Source: Paracoccus tegillarcae
Lineage (GTDB): Bacteria; Pseudomonadota; Alphaproteobacteria; Rhodobacterales; Rhodobacteraceae
Assembly: GCF_002847305.1 (NCBI RefSeq)
Contig: NZ_CP025408.1
Location: 542,001 to 606,000, forward strand
Direction: 5' to 3'
DNA length: 64,000 nt
The notes under the pieces were generated by a model. It had not been told where the DNA came from. It was given only the letters and a program-made list of their open reading frames with translations, and did not search any database. This document shows, in pieces, positions 9,019-18,497 of this stretch. The translations under genes were made by a program, and so were the position numbers. Within the stretch, counting starts at the first letter, position 1, and the number at the start of each line of letters is the position of its first letter.

Positions 9019-10140
9019 CTAGACCCGCTGCTCGGGCTCGGGCCCCGCATCGGGACCTGTGACGGTCACAGGCGCAGGTTTGGGCTTCCGCAATCTGCGC
9101 CGGCGAGGTGCTGCGAAGCGGGCCAGATGGCGGACCAAAAGTGCCGGGCCGGGATAGGGCAGCGCGACGGATGGGTGCAGCAGTTCGGTCGCCTCGCGCC
9201 CCGCCGTGCGCGAGGCTCGCGCCAGGAACGCCTTGCCCCAACGCCGCCAATTGCCAATCGACGGCGCGGTCGGGTCGGTCACAAAGTTCCGCCGCCAGCC
9301 AAGCGGCAAGGACAGCCCCACCGCCTCGGCCCGTTCCATCATCCAGATCAATGGGATATTGGCCAAAGGTCTTGCAAATTCCAGCCCCGATAACTGTCCG
9401 CCGATATCCGCATGCGCCCCACGAAACCATGCCTGTTCGATCCGGCCTGCCTGACTGGCATCATCCCATATCAGCGGCGCGAATGCCGCCCTCGTCTCAT
9501 CCAGTGACAATGCCTGAAAGCCGAAATCCACATCCGCACCCAGATGAGCATCATGAAAGCGATGGCGCGGTTCGGTCAGCATCCACAACAACGGCAGCCG
9601 GATACCCAACGCCATCACGGTGTCAAAACACCCGACCATGCGGATCGGCACCTGCGCGTGGCAGCGCCGTTTGTGAAATGCGGCCATGATCTTTGCGTCG
9701 CCACCATCCTGATAGTAGCGCCAGGCAAGACGGATATGGCGCTCGGTCGCGTAGCGATCACGCAGCAGACCGATGCGGCCGATCATCCCGGCAAGGCTGC
9801 GCACCGCAAAGGCACCGCGCGAATAACCCAGCAGAAAAATCTGGTCGCCTGGCGCATAGCCCGAAGCGAGCCAGCCATAGGCCTCGCCGATACGCGCCTC
9901 CATCCCTGTGCCCGAGGCCAATTCGGGGATCGTTCGCCAATGGTTCCACTGCTGCCCGGCGGCATAGTGCAGGCGCAACCGGCCGGCACCCTCTGGCAGG
10001 GGTCCATACTTGCCGCGCAGTACGGCATGAATGCGCGCAATCGAACTGCGTTGCCCCTCGGCCAGCGACGCGAATGTGCCATCCATCATCACCACATGGG
10101 TGACGGGCGAACGTGGCGAGGGGGATGACGAGTCGGGCAT
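9019..10140 (-). CDS. DUF2235 protein, alpha/beta-hydrolase-like
   Basis: Predicted 373-residue protein of the DUF2235 family, which shares a nucleophile elbow with lipases and includes some type VI phospholipase effectors. Visible are an N-terminal HVVMMDGTFASL strand and the elbow LLGYSRGAFAVRSLAGMIG around residue 110 (G-Y-S-R-G-A). Further on are the DIGGQLSG and GAHADIGG type blocks usual in this family. It has no signal peptide or membrane segment. ATGs at 10143 and 10140 both follow GAGGG; the second has better spacing. No type VI secretion gene lies nearby, so an effector role is not supported here. Confidence 0.75.
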   Translation of the reverse strand: MPDSSSPSPRSPVTHVVMMDGTFASLAEGQRSSIARIHAVLRGKYGPLPEGAGRLRLHYAAGQQWNHWRTIPELASGTGMEARIGEAYGWLASGYAPGDQIFLLGYSRGAFAVRSLAGMIGRIGLLRDRYATERHIRLAWRYYQDGGDAKIMAAFHKRRCHAQVPIRMVGCFDTVMALGIRLPLLWMLTEPRHRFHDAHLGADVDFGFQALSLDETRAAFAPLIWDDASQAGRIEQAWFRGAHADIGGQLSGLEFARPLANIPLIWMMERAEAVGLSLPLGWRRNFVTDPTAPSIGNWRRWGKAFLARASRTAGREATELLHPSVALPYPGPALLVRHLARFAAPRRRRLRKPKPAPVTVTGPDAGPEPEQRV

Positions 10141-10177
10141 CATCCCTCGACGCTAGCACGAGAATCTTGCGAAATCC

Positions 10178-11332
10178 TTAGGTCAAACTCATCACGGTCG
10201 CGTGGGTCATCGCGCCAAAGCCGTTGAACCGGGTATTGGTGACCGTCGAATAGGCACCGGTCCCATGAAAGATGACGTAATCGCCCTCTTCGATATCGGC
10301 AGGCAATGACATTTCACCCGGCAGACGATCGACCGAATCGCAGGTCGGGCCAAAGATGACGCGGCTTTGCGGATCGCCCTCACGCGGTTTGCCCTGCGCT
10401 GTCAGCACCTGCAAGCGGTCGATATTGCCGATGATCGGCAGTTCCGTCAGACCGCCATAGACGCCATCGTTCAGGAACAGATCGCCTTCGTCGCGCACCG
10501 ATTTTACACGCGTGATCAGGGCATAGGCATCTGCCGACAGACCCCTGCCCGGCTCGCAGACCAGATCGGGCACTTTTGCGCCAAAGGCCTCGGCGGCGGT
10601 ATCGGCGATCTCGTCAAAGATGGCCTGCAGGTCGGGCTCGACACCGATTACCCGATGCGACGGAAAGCCGCCGCCCACATTCAGCCGGGCGATGTCTATC
10701 CCAGCCATCTGGGCGATCTCGGCCGCCACCCCGATATAGCTTTCCCAGGCAATCGGGTCGGTGCATTGGGTGCCCGGGTGGAAGGTCAGCGACGGGGTGT
10801 AGCCGCGACGCGCGACCTCGGCCAGCAGCTCTGCCGCCAGTTCCGGCGTAGCCCCGAATTTCGATCCGAAATCATAGGCCGCACCCAGCACCGGCAGCTT
10901 GAACCGGGGTGAAATCTCGACCGGCCCGCGATCGGTTTCGGTGGGCACGCGCGCGAACAGCTTGTCCAACTCAGAGCGGCTGTCGACTGACCAGGACCGG
11001 ATACCCGATGCGACCGCGTGGTCGATTTCCCAGCCCGCGCGCACGGGGTTGTGGTAGTGCCGCGCCGCCGCTGGCGACAACCGCCCGATCAGGTCGATCT
11101 CAAAGGGCGATGCCACGTCAAAACCGCGCACGCCTGCCGTCAGCAGGTTCTGGATCACGACCTCTTCGGGGTTCGATTTGACCGCATAGGTCACCAGCCC
11201 CGGAAACCCATCCACAAAGCGCCGCGCATTCTCCTGCAACACGGTCGGCGCGAACGCCATGACCGGATGGTCGGGTTGCTGATGGCGGATAATGTCGGCG
11301 GGGTTTTCCCAGACGGTCTTGTTCTGTCCCAT
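10178..11332 (-). CDS. PLP-dependent ornithine/lysine decarboxylase (fold type III)
   Basis: Decarboxylates ornithine and/or lysine to putrescine or cadaverine, feeding polyamine synthesis. The 384-residue protein is of alanine-racemase fold. It has VTYAVKSNP (Lys of the PLP Schiff base), GGGFPSH (glycine loop), CEPGRGLSAD (phosphate binding) and FGPTCDSVDRL, whose Cys is the catalytic residue contributed across the dimer. The start at 11332 (MGQNK) follows AAGGAAAGG. It is divergent from an Lrp/AsnC gene 131 bp away. Which amino acid it prefers is not visible. Confidence 0.88.
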   Translation of the reverse strand: MGQNKTVWENPADIIRHQQPDHPVMAFAPTVLQENARRFVDGFPGLVTYAVKSNPEEVVIQNLLTAGVRGFDVASPFEIDLIGRLSPAAARHYHNPVRAGWEIDHAVASGIRSWSVDSRSELDKLFARVPTETDRGPVEISPRFKLPVLGAAYDFGSKFGATPELAAELLAEVARRGYTPSLTFHPGTQCTDPIAWESYIGVAAEIAQMAGIDIARLNVGGGFPSHRVIGVEPDLQAIFDEIADTAAEAFGAKVPDLVCEPGRGLSADAYALITRVKSVRDEGDLFLNDGVYGGLTELPIIGNIDRLQVLTAQGKPREGDPQSRVIFGPTCDSVDRLPGEMSLPADIEEGDYVIFHGTGAYSTVTNTRFNGFGAMTHATVMSLT

Positions 11333-11463
11333 GGGCGGCCTTTCCTTCTGCTGGTCGCGCAACCAAGAATGGCGCATATAGGTTCCGAATTCACTGATGA
11401 ATATGGTAGAATTGTGCCACAGTTCAGTTAATTCGCCCGCCAGCTTGGCAAATTGAGGCATTC

Positions 11464-11895
11464 ATGGACGATCTGGACCGCAGCATCATCACCCAATTGG
11501 CGCAGGACGCACGAATATCTGTCGCGGTGCTGTCGCGGCGGCTGAAAGTTGCACGTTCGACTGTGCAGGCCAGGCTGGAAAGATTGGAAAGCAGCGGCGC
11601 GATTGCTGGCTATACCGTGCGTCTGGGCGAATCAGCGCGCTCGGCCCGGATCCGGGCGACGGTGCTGCTGGTGATAGAGCCCCGATCCCTGGCCGCGATC
11701 CTGGCGCGGTTGAAAACCCTGCCAGAGGTCGAGCGCATCCACACCACCAGCGGCCGCGTCGATCTGGCCTTGCAGGTGGCTGCCGGCTCGACCAGCGCGC
11801 TGGACGATGTGCTGGACCGGATCGGCGGGCTGGAAGGGGTGCGCTCATCGGAAAGTCTGATTCATCTGTCGACCAAGCTGGACCGCGCGATCTGA
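11464..11895 (+). CDS. Lrp/AsnC-family transcriptional regulator
   Basis: Feast/famine-type regulator of 143 residues. It has an N-terminal HTH (about residues 1-50, with LSRRLKVARSTVQARLERL as the recognition helix region) and a C-terminal RAM ligand-binding domain (about 65-140). The divergent arrangement with the amino acid decarboxylase suggests it controls that gene in response to an amino acid, but I found no clear operator in the shared region. Confidence 0.88.
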   Translation: MDDLDRSIITQLAQDARISVAVLSRRLKVARSTVQARLERLESSGAIAGYTVRLGESARSARIRATVLLVIEPRSLAAILARLKTLPEVERIHTTSGRVDLALQVAAGSTSALDDVLDRIGGLEGVRSSESLIHLSTKLDRAI

Positions 11896-11935
11896 AGCTG
11901 CGGGGAGGGTCCGAGATCGGGCCGATCATAATCCG

Positions 11936-12187
11936 ATGGCCGGGAATCTCTTTGTCCTGACCGTGCTTGCGTCGTCACCGGGCGACGCGCTGATCCAACA
12001 GAGCAGCGGCAGCTTTGTTCTCTGGCAGATTTTCGTGATCCCGGCGCTGCTTCCAATCGAGGGGACTATCTGGACAGGGTGGACGACCGTTTCCGCGGGT
12101 TTGCTGGATCTGTTGCTGATCGTCGGCGCCGACAGTCTGTTTCTGCGCCAGCCGACACGCCGCTCAGGCGGGCGGCGTGCCCCCTGA
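11936..12187 (+). CDS. possible small membrane protein (hypothetical)
   Basis: An 83-codon frame with high third-position GC and two hydrophobic stretches (SFVLWQIFVIPALLPI and VSAGLLDLLLIVGADSLFL), followed by a basic tail. No convincing ribosome-binding site precedes its ATG, and its end overlaps the convergent dehydratase gene by 24 bp. I recognise no family. It may be real, a remnant, or chance. Confidence 0.3.
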   Translation: MAGNLFVLTVLASSPGDALIQQSSGSFVLWQIFVIPALLPIEGTIWTGWTTVSAGLLDLLLIVGADSLFLRQPTRRSGGRRAP

Positions 12188-13132
12188 CAGCAGAACTGCC
12201 GCCTTGTCGCTGTCGATATTGCCGCCGGACAGAACCACCGCGACGCGCTGGTCCTGCTGTTGATCCTGCTCTGCCATCAGCGCCGCCAGGGCGGCCGCCC
12301 CTGCACCTTCTGCGATGTTATGGGTATCGGCGAACAACGTCCGCGCGGCCTCTGCGATCTGGTCGTCGCTGACGGCCACGATCCGCGCGGCCCCCTTGCC
12401 ATAGATCGCCAGCGCCTCGGCCACAGGCACGCGCACCGCCATGCCGTCGGCAAATGTCGTGGCGCTGTCAGTCGTGACCGGCTGACCCTGCTGCACCGAC
12501 AGCAAGGCGCCCGGTGCACCCTCGGCCACGACGCCCACCACTTCGGTCGTCAGCCCCAGCGCATCACGCGCCGCGATCACGCCACAAATGCCCGAACCGC
12601 AGCCAATGGGCACATAGACGCGGTCCAGCGGCGGGGCGTCCTTGAACATCTCATAGCCATAGGTCGCCACGCCGCGCACCAATTCACGGTGAAAGGGCGG
12701 CACGGGGAACAGGCCCTCGGCTTCGGCGGCAGCAATGGCCGCCTCGCGCGCGGCGTCGAAATCCTCGCCGTGTTCGCGCAGCTCGGCGCCATAGGCCCGC
12801 ATGGCGGCATTCTTTTCGGGCGAGTTTCCATGCGGCACATAGATGACCGCCCGCAGCCCCGCACGTGTCGCCGCCCGCGCCTGGCTTTGACCGTGATTGC
12901 CGCGCGTGGCAGTGATCACGCCTGCACAATCCGGATGTTCGCGGCGCAGCCAGTCGATGAAGGTCACGCCTCCACGCACCTTGAACGCGCCCGTGGGCAG
13001 GTGGTTTTCATGCTTTACCCAGACCTCGCACCCCAATCGCGCTGATAGCTGCGGCCACATATGGGTCGGCGTCGCCGGCACATGTGCGTGAACCAGTTCC
13101 GCTGCCTGCCGCAATTCTTCCTGATCAAACAT
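12164..13132 (-). CDS. threonine/serine dehydratase-like PLP enzyme
   Basis: Fold-type II PLP lyase of 322 residues. Threonine and serine dehydratases, 3-hydroxyaspartate lyases and EutB-type proteins share this fold. Lys51 in LPTGAFKVRGG should bind PLP; ATRGNHGQS binds the substrate carboxylate, IGCGSG the PLP phosphate, and VVLSGGNID closes the fold. No regulatory ACT domain follows, so it resembles a catabolic or side-route enzyme rather than IlvA. The start at 13132 (MFDQEEL) matches the family start; the frame is open to 13201 and the G-rich upstream sequence is only a weak ribosome-binding site. Confidence 0.82.
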   Translation of the reverse strand: MFDQEELRQAAELVHAHVPATPTHMWPQLSARLGCEVWVKHENHLPTGAFKVRGGVTFIDWLRREHPDCAGVITATRGNHGQSQARAATRAGLRAVIYVPHGNSPEKNAAMRAYGAELREHGEDFDAAREAAIAAAEAEGLFPVPPFHRELVRGVATYGYEMFKDAPPLDRVYVPIGCGSGICGVIAARDALGLTTEVVGVVAEGAPGALLSVQQGQPVTTDSATTFADGMAVRVPVAEALAIYGKGAARIVAVSDDQIAEAARTLFADTHNIAEGAGAAALAALMAEQDQQQDQRVAVVLSGGNIDSDKAAVLLSGGTPPA

Positions 13133-13248
13133 CGTGCCCCCCATTCTGGCGGCCAACCTAGCCAGCGCCCATCTGCGACACAAGACGGGCTGGTCCGGCA
13201 CGCGGCCAACCGCTAACCTGTGGGCTTATTCGCTGGAAAGGACTGCCC

Positions 13249-14376
13249 ATGCCCGGCTTGCGCCCCGATATCGACCCAGATGGCCTGGAGGAATTCTCGG
13301 TCGTTTTCACCGACCGTTCGCTGAACCACATGTCGCAGAAATTCCAAAGCGTCATGCGGGAACTGTCCAAGAGCCTGCGCGAGGTCTACAACGCCGATCA
13401 GGTCGCCATCGTGCCCGGCGGCGGCACCTTTGCGATGGAGGCCGTCGCCCGCCAGTTTGGCCGTGGCGCCCATGCGCTGATCCTGCGCAACGGCTGGTTC
13501 AGCTATCGCTGGACCCAGATTTTCGAGGCGGGCGGCTTTGCCGATGAAACCACCGTCGTCAACGCCCGGCCCGTGGGCAATCAGACGCAGCCCGCCTATG
13601 CCCCGCCGCCAATCGAAGAGGTCACCGCCCGTATCCGCGAGACACGGCCCAATGTGGTCTTTGCCCCGCATGTCGAGACCTCGGCCGGCCTGATCCTGCC
13701 CGATGACTACATCACCGCCATGGCCGCCGCCGCCCACGACGTTGGCGCGCTGATGATTCTGGACTGCATCGCCTCCGGCGCGATCTGGATCGATATGGTC
13801 GAAACCGGCGTCGATGTGCTGATCTCGGCCCCGCAAAAGGGCTGGTCGTCCACCCCCGCCGCAGGGCTGGTCATGCTGTCGCCCGAGGCCGCCCGTCGCC
13901 TGCCCGACACCAGCAGCGACAGCTTTGCCATGGATCTGAAGAAATGGCGTGCGATCATGGCCGCCTATGAGGATGGCGGCCACGCCTATCACGCCACCAT
14001 GCCCACCGATTCGCTGGTGGCGCTGCACGCAGCCATGCGCGAGACCGAGGAGATGGGCTTTGACAATGCACGGATGGCGCAGTGGAAGCTGGGCGAAAGC
14101 GTGCGCGAGATGCTGGCTGGCAAGGGCATCCGCTCGGTCGCCGCGCAAGGCTTTGGCGCGCCGGGTGTGGTGGTCAGCTATACCGACGATCCCGGCATCA
14201 AATCAGGCAAGAAATTCGCCGCCGAGGGCCTGCAAATCGCGGCAGGCGTTCCCTTGCAGGTTGGCGAGGGCGAGGATTTCTCGACCTTTCGCATCGGGCT
14301 GTTCGGGTTGGACAAGCTGATGGATGTGGACGCCACGCTGGCCCGGCTGAGACCGGCTGTCGACAAGTTGCTATAA
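13249..14376 (+). CDS. class V aminotransferase
   Basis: PLP aminotransferase of 375 residues in the alanine-glyoxylate/serine-glyoxylate group. Visible are VPGGGTFAMEAVARQ (PLP phosphate region), LILDCIASGA (Asp to the pyridine nitrogen) and SAPQKGWSS, where Lys197 should form the Schiff base. AAAGGA lies 7 nt before the ATG. It is divergent from the dehydratase gene and convergent with parC. Its amino donor and acceptor cannot be told from sequence. Confidence 0.85.
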   Translation: MPGLRPDIDPDGLEEFSVVFTDRSLNHMSQKFQSVMRELSKSLREVYNADQVAIVPGGGTFAMEAVARQFGRGAHALILRNGWFSYRWTQIFEAGGFADETTVVNARPVGNQTQPAYAPPPIEEVTARIRETRPNVVFAPHVETSAGLILPDDYITAMAAAAHDVGALMILDCIASGAIWIDMVETGVDVLISAPQKGWSSTPAAGLVMLSPEAARRLPDTSSDSFAMDLKKWRAIMAAYEDGGHAYHATMPTDSLVALHAAMRETEEMGFDNARMAQWKLGESVREMLAGKGIRSVAAQGFGAPGVVVSYTDDPGIKSGKKFAAEGLQIAAGVPLQVGEGEDFSTFRIGLFGLDKLMDVDATLARLRPAVDKLL

Positions 14377-14472
14377 ACAGGCACAGCAGACGGGCGGGGG
14401 CGTCCGCGCGGCGGTGTTTCCGCTAGTAGCGGGGCCGTTCCGCACGACGCGGCCCGCCATGCAAGACCCGAC

Positions 14473-16692
14473 CTAGTTGAACCGATTGTCGCGCGGAAAG
14501 CCGCGCGGCGCCATGCGACCGGCACTGGCGCGTTTGCCCAGCCATTCGGTCAGATCGGGCTCGGTACGGGTGCGGCCGCCCGTTTCCTGCCAGCGCAGCC
14601 CCTCGGCCAGCGTGATGCAGGTCGCATCCGACAGACCGCCATCCTTGAATTTTTGCAGGCGAACGCCCTTGCCGCGACCCATTTCCGGCAGCTCGTCCAG
14701 CGGAAAGACCAGCATCTTGCGGTTCTCGCCCACGGTCACGACATGATCGCCGCTGATCGGCCGGCACAGCAACGCGTCGCCGTTCAGCACCTGCTTGCCG
14801 GTCTTGGTCTGCGCCAGGATATCGCCGGCCACGACCACAAAGCCATCGCCGGCCTTTGACGCGACCAGATATTTCTGGTCAGGGCGCCAGGCGAAGACGG
14901 CGATCACCTCGGCCTCGTTGGGCAGGTCGATCATCAGGCGCAGCGGTTCGCCCATGCCCCGGCCGCCGGGCAGATTATTGGACGGCAGCGTGTAAAAGCG
15001 CCCGTTCGAGGCAAAGACCATCAGCTTGTCGGTCGTCTCGGAATGCAGCGCCAGACCCGGGCCGTCGCCGTCCTTGAACTTGACCTCGGCATCCAGTGGC
15101 TGGTGGCCCTTCATGGCGCGGATCCATCCCATTTTGGACAGGATCACGGTCAGCGGCTCTCGTTCGATCATCGCATCCATGTCGATCGGTTCGACCTCGA
15201 CGGCCTCGCTGATCTGGCTGCGGCGCTGCCCTTCGGGCTTGGACTTGCCAAAGAGGTTGCGCACCTCTTTCAACTGATCCGCGATACGCGACCATTGCGC
15301 GCCCTCATCCGACAGCATCGCCGACAGGCCATCGCGTTCTTCCATCAGGCGGTCGCGCTCGGCGCGCAGCTCGATTTCCTCAAGCTTGCGCAGCGCGCGC
15401 AGGCGCATGTTCAAGATCGCCTCGACCTGCACCTCGGTCAGCTTGAACTCGGCCATCATCACCGATTTCGGCTCGTCCTCATAGCGGATGATCTCGATCA
15501 CCCGGTCGAGGTTCAGATAGGCGATCAGATAGCCTTCCAGCACCTCAAGCCGCGCCGCGATCTTTTCCAGCCGATAGTTCGCGCGGCGGATCAGCACCTC
15601 GCGGCGGTGGTCCAGAAAGGCGCGCAAAACCTCTTTCAGCGAGCAGACCTTGGGCACGCGGCCGTCGATCAACACGTTCATGTTCAGACTGAAGCGGGTT
15701 TCCAGATCGCTGACCCTGAACAGCGCCGCCATCATCTGTTCGGGATCGACGGCGCGGGTGCGCGGCTCGAGAACGATGCGGATATCCTCGGCGGATTCGT
15801 CGCGCACATCCGCCAGAATCGGGATCTTCTTGGTCTGGATCAATTCTGCCAGACGCTCGATCAGCTTGGATTTCTGGACCTGATAGGGGATCTCGGTCAC
15901 GACGATCTGCCACTGGCCGCGGCCCAGATCCTCTTGTTCCCACCGTGAGCGCAGGCGGAACGCGCCGCGACCCGTGCGATAGGTCTCGGCCATCGATTCG
16001 CGGCTTTCGACGATCACCCCGCCGGTGGGGAAATCAGGGCCCTGAATGATCGTGGCCAGCGTGTCGTCGCGCGCATCCGGCGTCTTGATCAGATGCAGGC
16101 AGGCGTCGATCACCTCGTGCAGGTTATGCGGCGGGATATTGGTCGCCATGCCCACCGCAATGCCCGATGCGCCATTGGCCAGCAGGTTCGGGAAGGCCGC
16201 GGGCAGAACCACCGGCTCTTCCAGCGTGCCGTCGTAATTGGGGCGATAATCGACCGCATCTTCGGCCAGCCCCTCCATCAGCGCCTCGGAAGAGGCATCA
16301 AGACGAGCCTCGGTATATCGGGCGGCGGCAGGGTTATCGCCGTCGATATTGCCAAAGTTGCCCTGCCCGTCGACCAGCGGGTAACGCATGGCGAAATCCT
16401 GAGCCAAACGCGCCATCGCGTCATAGATCGCGGCATCGCCATGGGGGTGATAATTGCCCATCACATCGCCGGTGATCTTGGCCGATTTCCGGAACGCGCC
16501 AGTGGGCGACAAGCGCAATTCGCGCATCGCAAACAGGATGCGGCGGTGCACCGGCTTCAGCCCGTCGCGCGCATCGGGCAGCGCCCGGTTCATGATCGTG
16601 GACAGCGCATAGGTCAGATAGCGCTCGCCAATCGCGCGGCTTAGCGGTTCGGCTTCGGTGCGTTCGGGATCAAGGGGCAATTCGTCAGACAT
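14473..16692 (-). CDS. parC: DNA topoisomerase IV subunit A
   Basis: Breakage-reunion subunit that decatenates daughter chromosomes together with ParE. The 739-residue product has [21 protein letters not shown] at the N-terminus and catalytic Tyr126 in AARYTEARL. After the tower and coiled-coil region (about residues 340-480) comes a short C-terminal beta-propeller part. Short CTD and start sequence fit ParC rather than GyrA. I used the ATG at 16692 (MSDELPL); neither it nor the upstream ATG at 16731 has a clear Shine-Dalgarno sequence. In the quinolone-determining region [12 protein letters not shown] it has Ala and Asp where E. coli ParC has Ser80 and Glu84. Confidence 0.93.
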   Translation of the reverse strand: MSDELPLDPERTEAEPLSRAIGERYLTYALSTIMNRALPDARDGLKPVHRRILFAMRELRLSPTGAFRKSAKITGDVMGNYHPHGDAAIYDAMARLAQDFAMRYPLVDGQGNFGNIDGDNPAAARYTEARLDASSEALMEGLAEDAVDYRPNYDGTLEEPVVLPAAFPNLLANGASGIAVGMATNIPPHNLHEVIDACLHLIKTPDARDDTLATIIQGPDFPTGGVIVESRESMAETYRTGRGAFRLRSRWEQEDLGRGQWQIVVTEIPYQVQKSKLIERLAELIQTKKIPILADVRDESAEDIRIVLEPRTRAVDPEQMMAALFRVSDLETRFSLNMNVLIDGRVPKVCSLKEVLRAFLDHRREVLIRRANYRLEKIAARLEVLEGYLIAYLNLDRVIEIIRYEDEPKSVMMAEFKLTEVQVEAILNMRLRALRKLEEIELRAERDRLMEERDGLSAMLSDEGAQWSRIADQLKEVRNLFGKSKPEGQRRSQISEAVEVEPIDMDAMIEREPLTVILSKMGWIRAMKGHQPLDAEVKFKDGDGPGLALHSETTDKLMVFASNGRFYTLPSNNLPGGRGMGEPLRLMIDLPNEAEVIAVFAWRPDQKYLVASKAGDGFVVVAGDILAQTKTGKQVLNGDALLCRPISGDHVVTVGENRKMLVFPLDELPEMGRGKGVRLQKFKDGGLSDATCITLAEGLRWQETGGRTRTEPDLTEWLGKRASAGRMAPRGFPRDNRFN

Positions 16693-16820
16693 GACGCTTG
16701 GATAGGGCGACGCGCCGCGCCGGTCCAGCATGAAAATTTGCCCAGTTTCGTATCTGGCGGAACACGGCCGTGTGAAACTGCGTTATAGGGGGCAGTGGCT
16801 CGGGGAACGAATAAGACAAG

Positions 16821-17354
16821 ATGATTCGACTGACGATACTGACCGTGCTTGGGCTGTTTGCCGCATTGACGCTGTTTGGCGACCCCGATCCCGACGCACC
16901 GTTCAACGCAGCCACTGAGACCGCAGCAGCCGGCGACACTGATGAAGCCACCGCCGCAGATGCGTCGCCAGAGACGGTCGCGGCGGCAACAACGGTCGCC
17001 AGCGAAGTCAGCGCGCCGGCGGTTCCATCCGAGGCCGTTCAGCAGACACCCGAACAGGTCCAGAGCTTTCCCGGCCCCGCGCTGCGCCCCTCGCCCGAAT
17101 ATGCAGGCCAGGCAGAGGTCGCAAAGATCGAGGCGATGGAACAAAGCGGCGCACAGATCATGTATGTCACCGGCAACAGCGTGAATTTCCGCGCCGGTCC
17201 CTCGACCAATGACCGGGTTATCGGGGCGCTTTTGCTGGGCAGCCCGGTCGAGGCGCTTGGCCAGGCTGACGGCGGCTGGATGCAATTGCGCGACGCACAG
17301 GGGCGCGAAGGCTACATGTCGGCGCAGTTCCTGTCGCCGGACCGGCCCAACTGA
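16821..17354 (+). CDS. exported SH3b-domain protein
   Basis: A 177-residue protein with an N-terminal hydrophobic segment (LTILTVLGLFAALTLF) that acts as signal peptide or anchor. An Ala/Glu/Thr-rich linker of about 90 residues follows, then a C-terminal bacterial SH3 domain (about 112-172) with VNFRAGPSTNDRVIG and GREGYMSAQFL. Such domains bind cell wall peptides, so a periplasmic role at peptidoglycan is likely. It stands divergent from parC; no enzymatic domain is present. Confidence 0.8.
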   Translation: MIRLTILTVLGLFAALTLFGDPDPDAPFNAATETAAAGDTDEATAADASPETVAAATTVASEVSAPAVPSEAVQQTPEQVQSFPGPALRPSPEYAGQAEVAKIEAMEQSGAQIMYVTGNSVNFRAGPSTNDRVIGALLLGSPVEALGQADGGWMQLRDAQGREGYMSAQFLSPDRPN

Positions 17355-17447
17355 CACCGGCCTGTCGTGCTTTTCCGATGCGCCGACCTTTCATCATCCA
17401 TCAAGGCCGCCTATCCACTGGCGTGACTGGCAAGAGGCATTCTCATC

Positions 17448-18272
17448 ATGCAGGGACGGGTTTTGATCACCGGCTGTTCATCCGGCATCGGACTGGACGC
17501 GGCGCGGCATCTGCGTGACCGGGGCTGGCAGGTCGTGGCCACCTGCCGCGACGAGGCAGATATCGCGGCACGTCAGGGAGAGGGCATGGAATGCCTGCAT
17601 CTGGAACTGGCCGATGAATCCAGCGTCGCCGATTGCGTGGCGGGTGCGCTGGCAGGCGGCCCGGTCGATGCGCTGGTCAATAATGCTGCCTTCGCCCTGC
17701 CCGGCGCTGTCGAGGATATTCCCCGCGACGGCTTGCGCGCGATTTTCGAGGCCAATCTCTTCGGCACGCATGACCTGACCGTGCGGCTGATCCCGCATTT
17801 CCGCCAGCGCGGCGCCGGTCGGATCGTCAATATCAGCTCGGTTCTGGGGCTGATCGGCATTCCCTGGCGCGGCCCCTATGTGGCGACGAAATTCGCACTG
17901 GAGGGGCTGACCGATGTGATGCGGCTGGAACTGGCCGACACGCCCATCCATGTTTCGCTGATCGAACCCGGCCCCATCGCCTCGCGCATCCGTGAAAACG
18001 CGATCCCGCATTTCGAGCGGTGGGTGAACTGGCAGGCCAGCCCGCGGGCCGATGATTATCGCGATACCCTGCTGAAACGGCTGTATGAACCGGCCGCCAA
18101 AAAGGACCGCTTTGAATTGCCGCCCCAAGCGGTCAGCACCCGCATCGCCCATGCCCTGGAGGCATCGCGCCCGCGGCCGCGCTACTATGTCACAGTACCG
18201 ACGCGCATTTCGGGCATTGGACGACGAATTCTGCCGACGCGCGCTCTGGACTGGTTCGCGCGGCGCGGATAG
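17448..18272 (+). CDS. short-chain dehydrogenase/reductase
   Basis: NAD(P)-dependent oxidoreductase of 274 residues with a Rossmann fold. It has LITGCSSGIGLDAAR (cofactor loop TGxxxGIG), VDALVNNAA, and the catalytic NISSVLG...YVATK Ser-Tyr-Lys set. The pattern NxA-S-YxxxK and the basic C-terminal tail resemble classical SDRs acting on lipophilic alcohols. It lies upstream of a HIG1-like gene on the same strand, 24 bp apart. Substrate unknown. Confidence 0.85.
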   Translation: MQGRVLITGCSSGIGLDAARHLRDRGWQVVATCRDEADIAARQGEGMECLHLELADESSVADCVAGALAGGPVDALVNNAAFALPGAVEDIPRDGLRAIFEANLFGTHDLTVRLIPHFRQRGAGRIVNISSVLGLIGIPWRGPYVATKFALEGLTDVMRLELADTPIHVSLIEPGPIASRIRENAIPHFERWVNWQASPRADDYRDTLLKRLYEPAAKKDRFELPPQAVSTRIAHALEASRPRPRYYVTVPTRISGIGRRILPTRALDWFARRG

Positions 18273-18296
18273 GCTCGCGACCGAAAGCGAGGGCCC

Positions 18297-18497
18297 ATGC
18301 GGGACGATCCCCTGTTCTATGTCATCCTTCTGGCGTTGCTGGCGGTGGTGGCCATTCTGATGACCGGCATTGGCGGCTTTGCGAAGGGCGGCGAATTCAA
18401 TCGCAAGCATGGCAACCGAATGATGCGCTGGCGCATCATTGCGCAGGCAATCGCGATCGCCCTGATCCTGTTATTCATCTGGCTGAGGTCGTCCTGA
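18297..18497 (+). CDS. twin-transmembrane (HIG1-like) small membrane protein
   Basis: A 66-residue protein with two hydrophobic helices (YVILLALLAVVAILMTGIGGF and IIAQAIAIALILLFIWL) joined by a basic loop GEFNRKHGNRMMRWR. The loop containing RxxxGNRMMRWR is typical of alphaproteobacterial HIG1-type twin-transmembrane proteins, relatives of respiratory-chain assembly factors. Its stop codon overlaps the start of the adenosyltransferase gene by one base (TGATG), so the two are translationally coupled. Confidence 0.75.
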   Translation: MRDDPLFYVILLALLAVVAILMTGIGGFAKGGEFNRKHGNRMMRWRIIAQAIAIALILLFIWLRSS

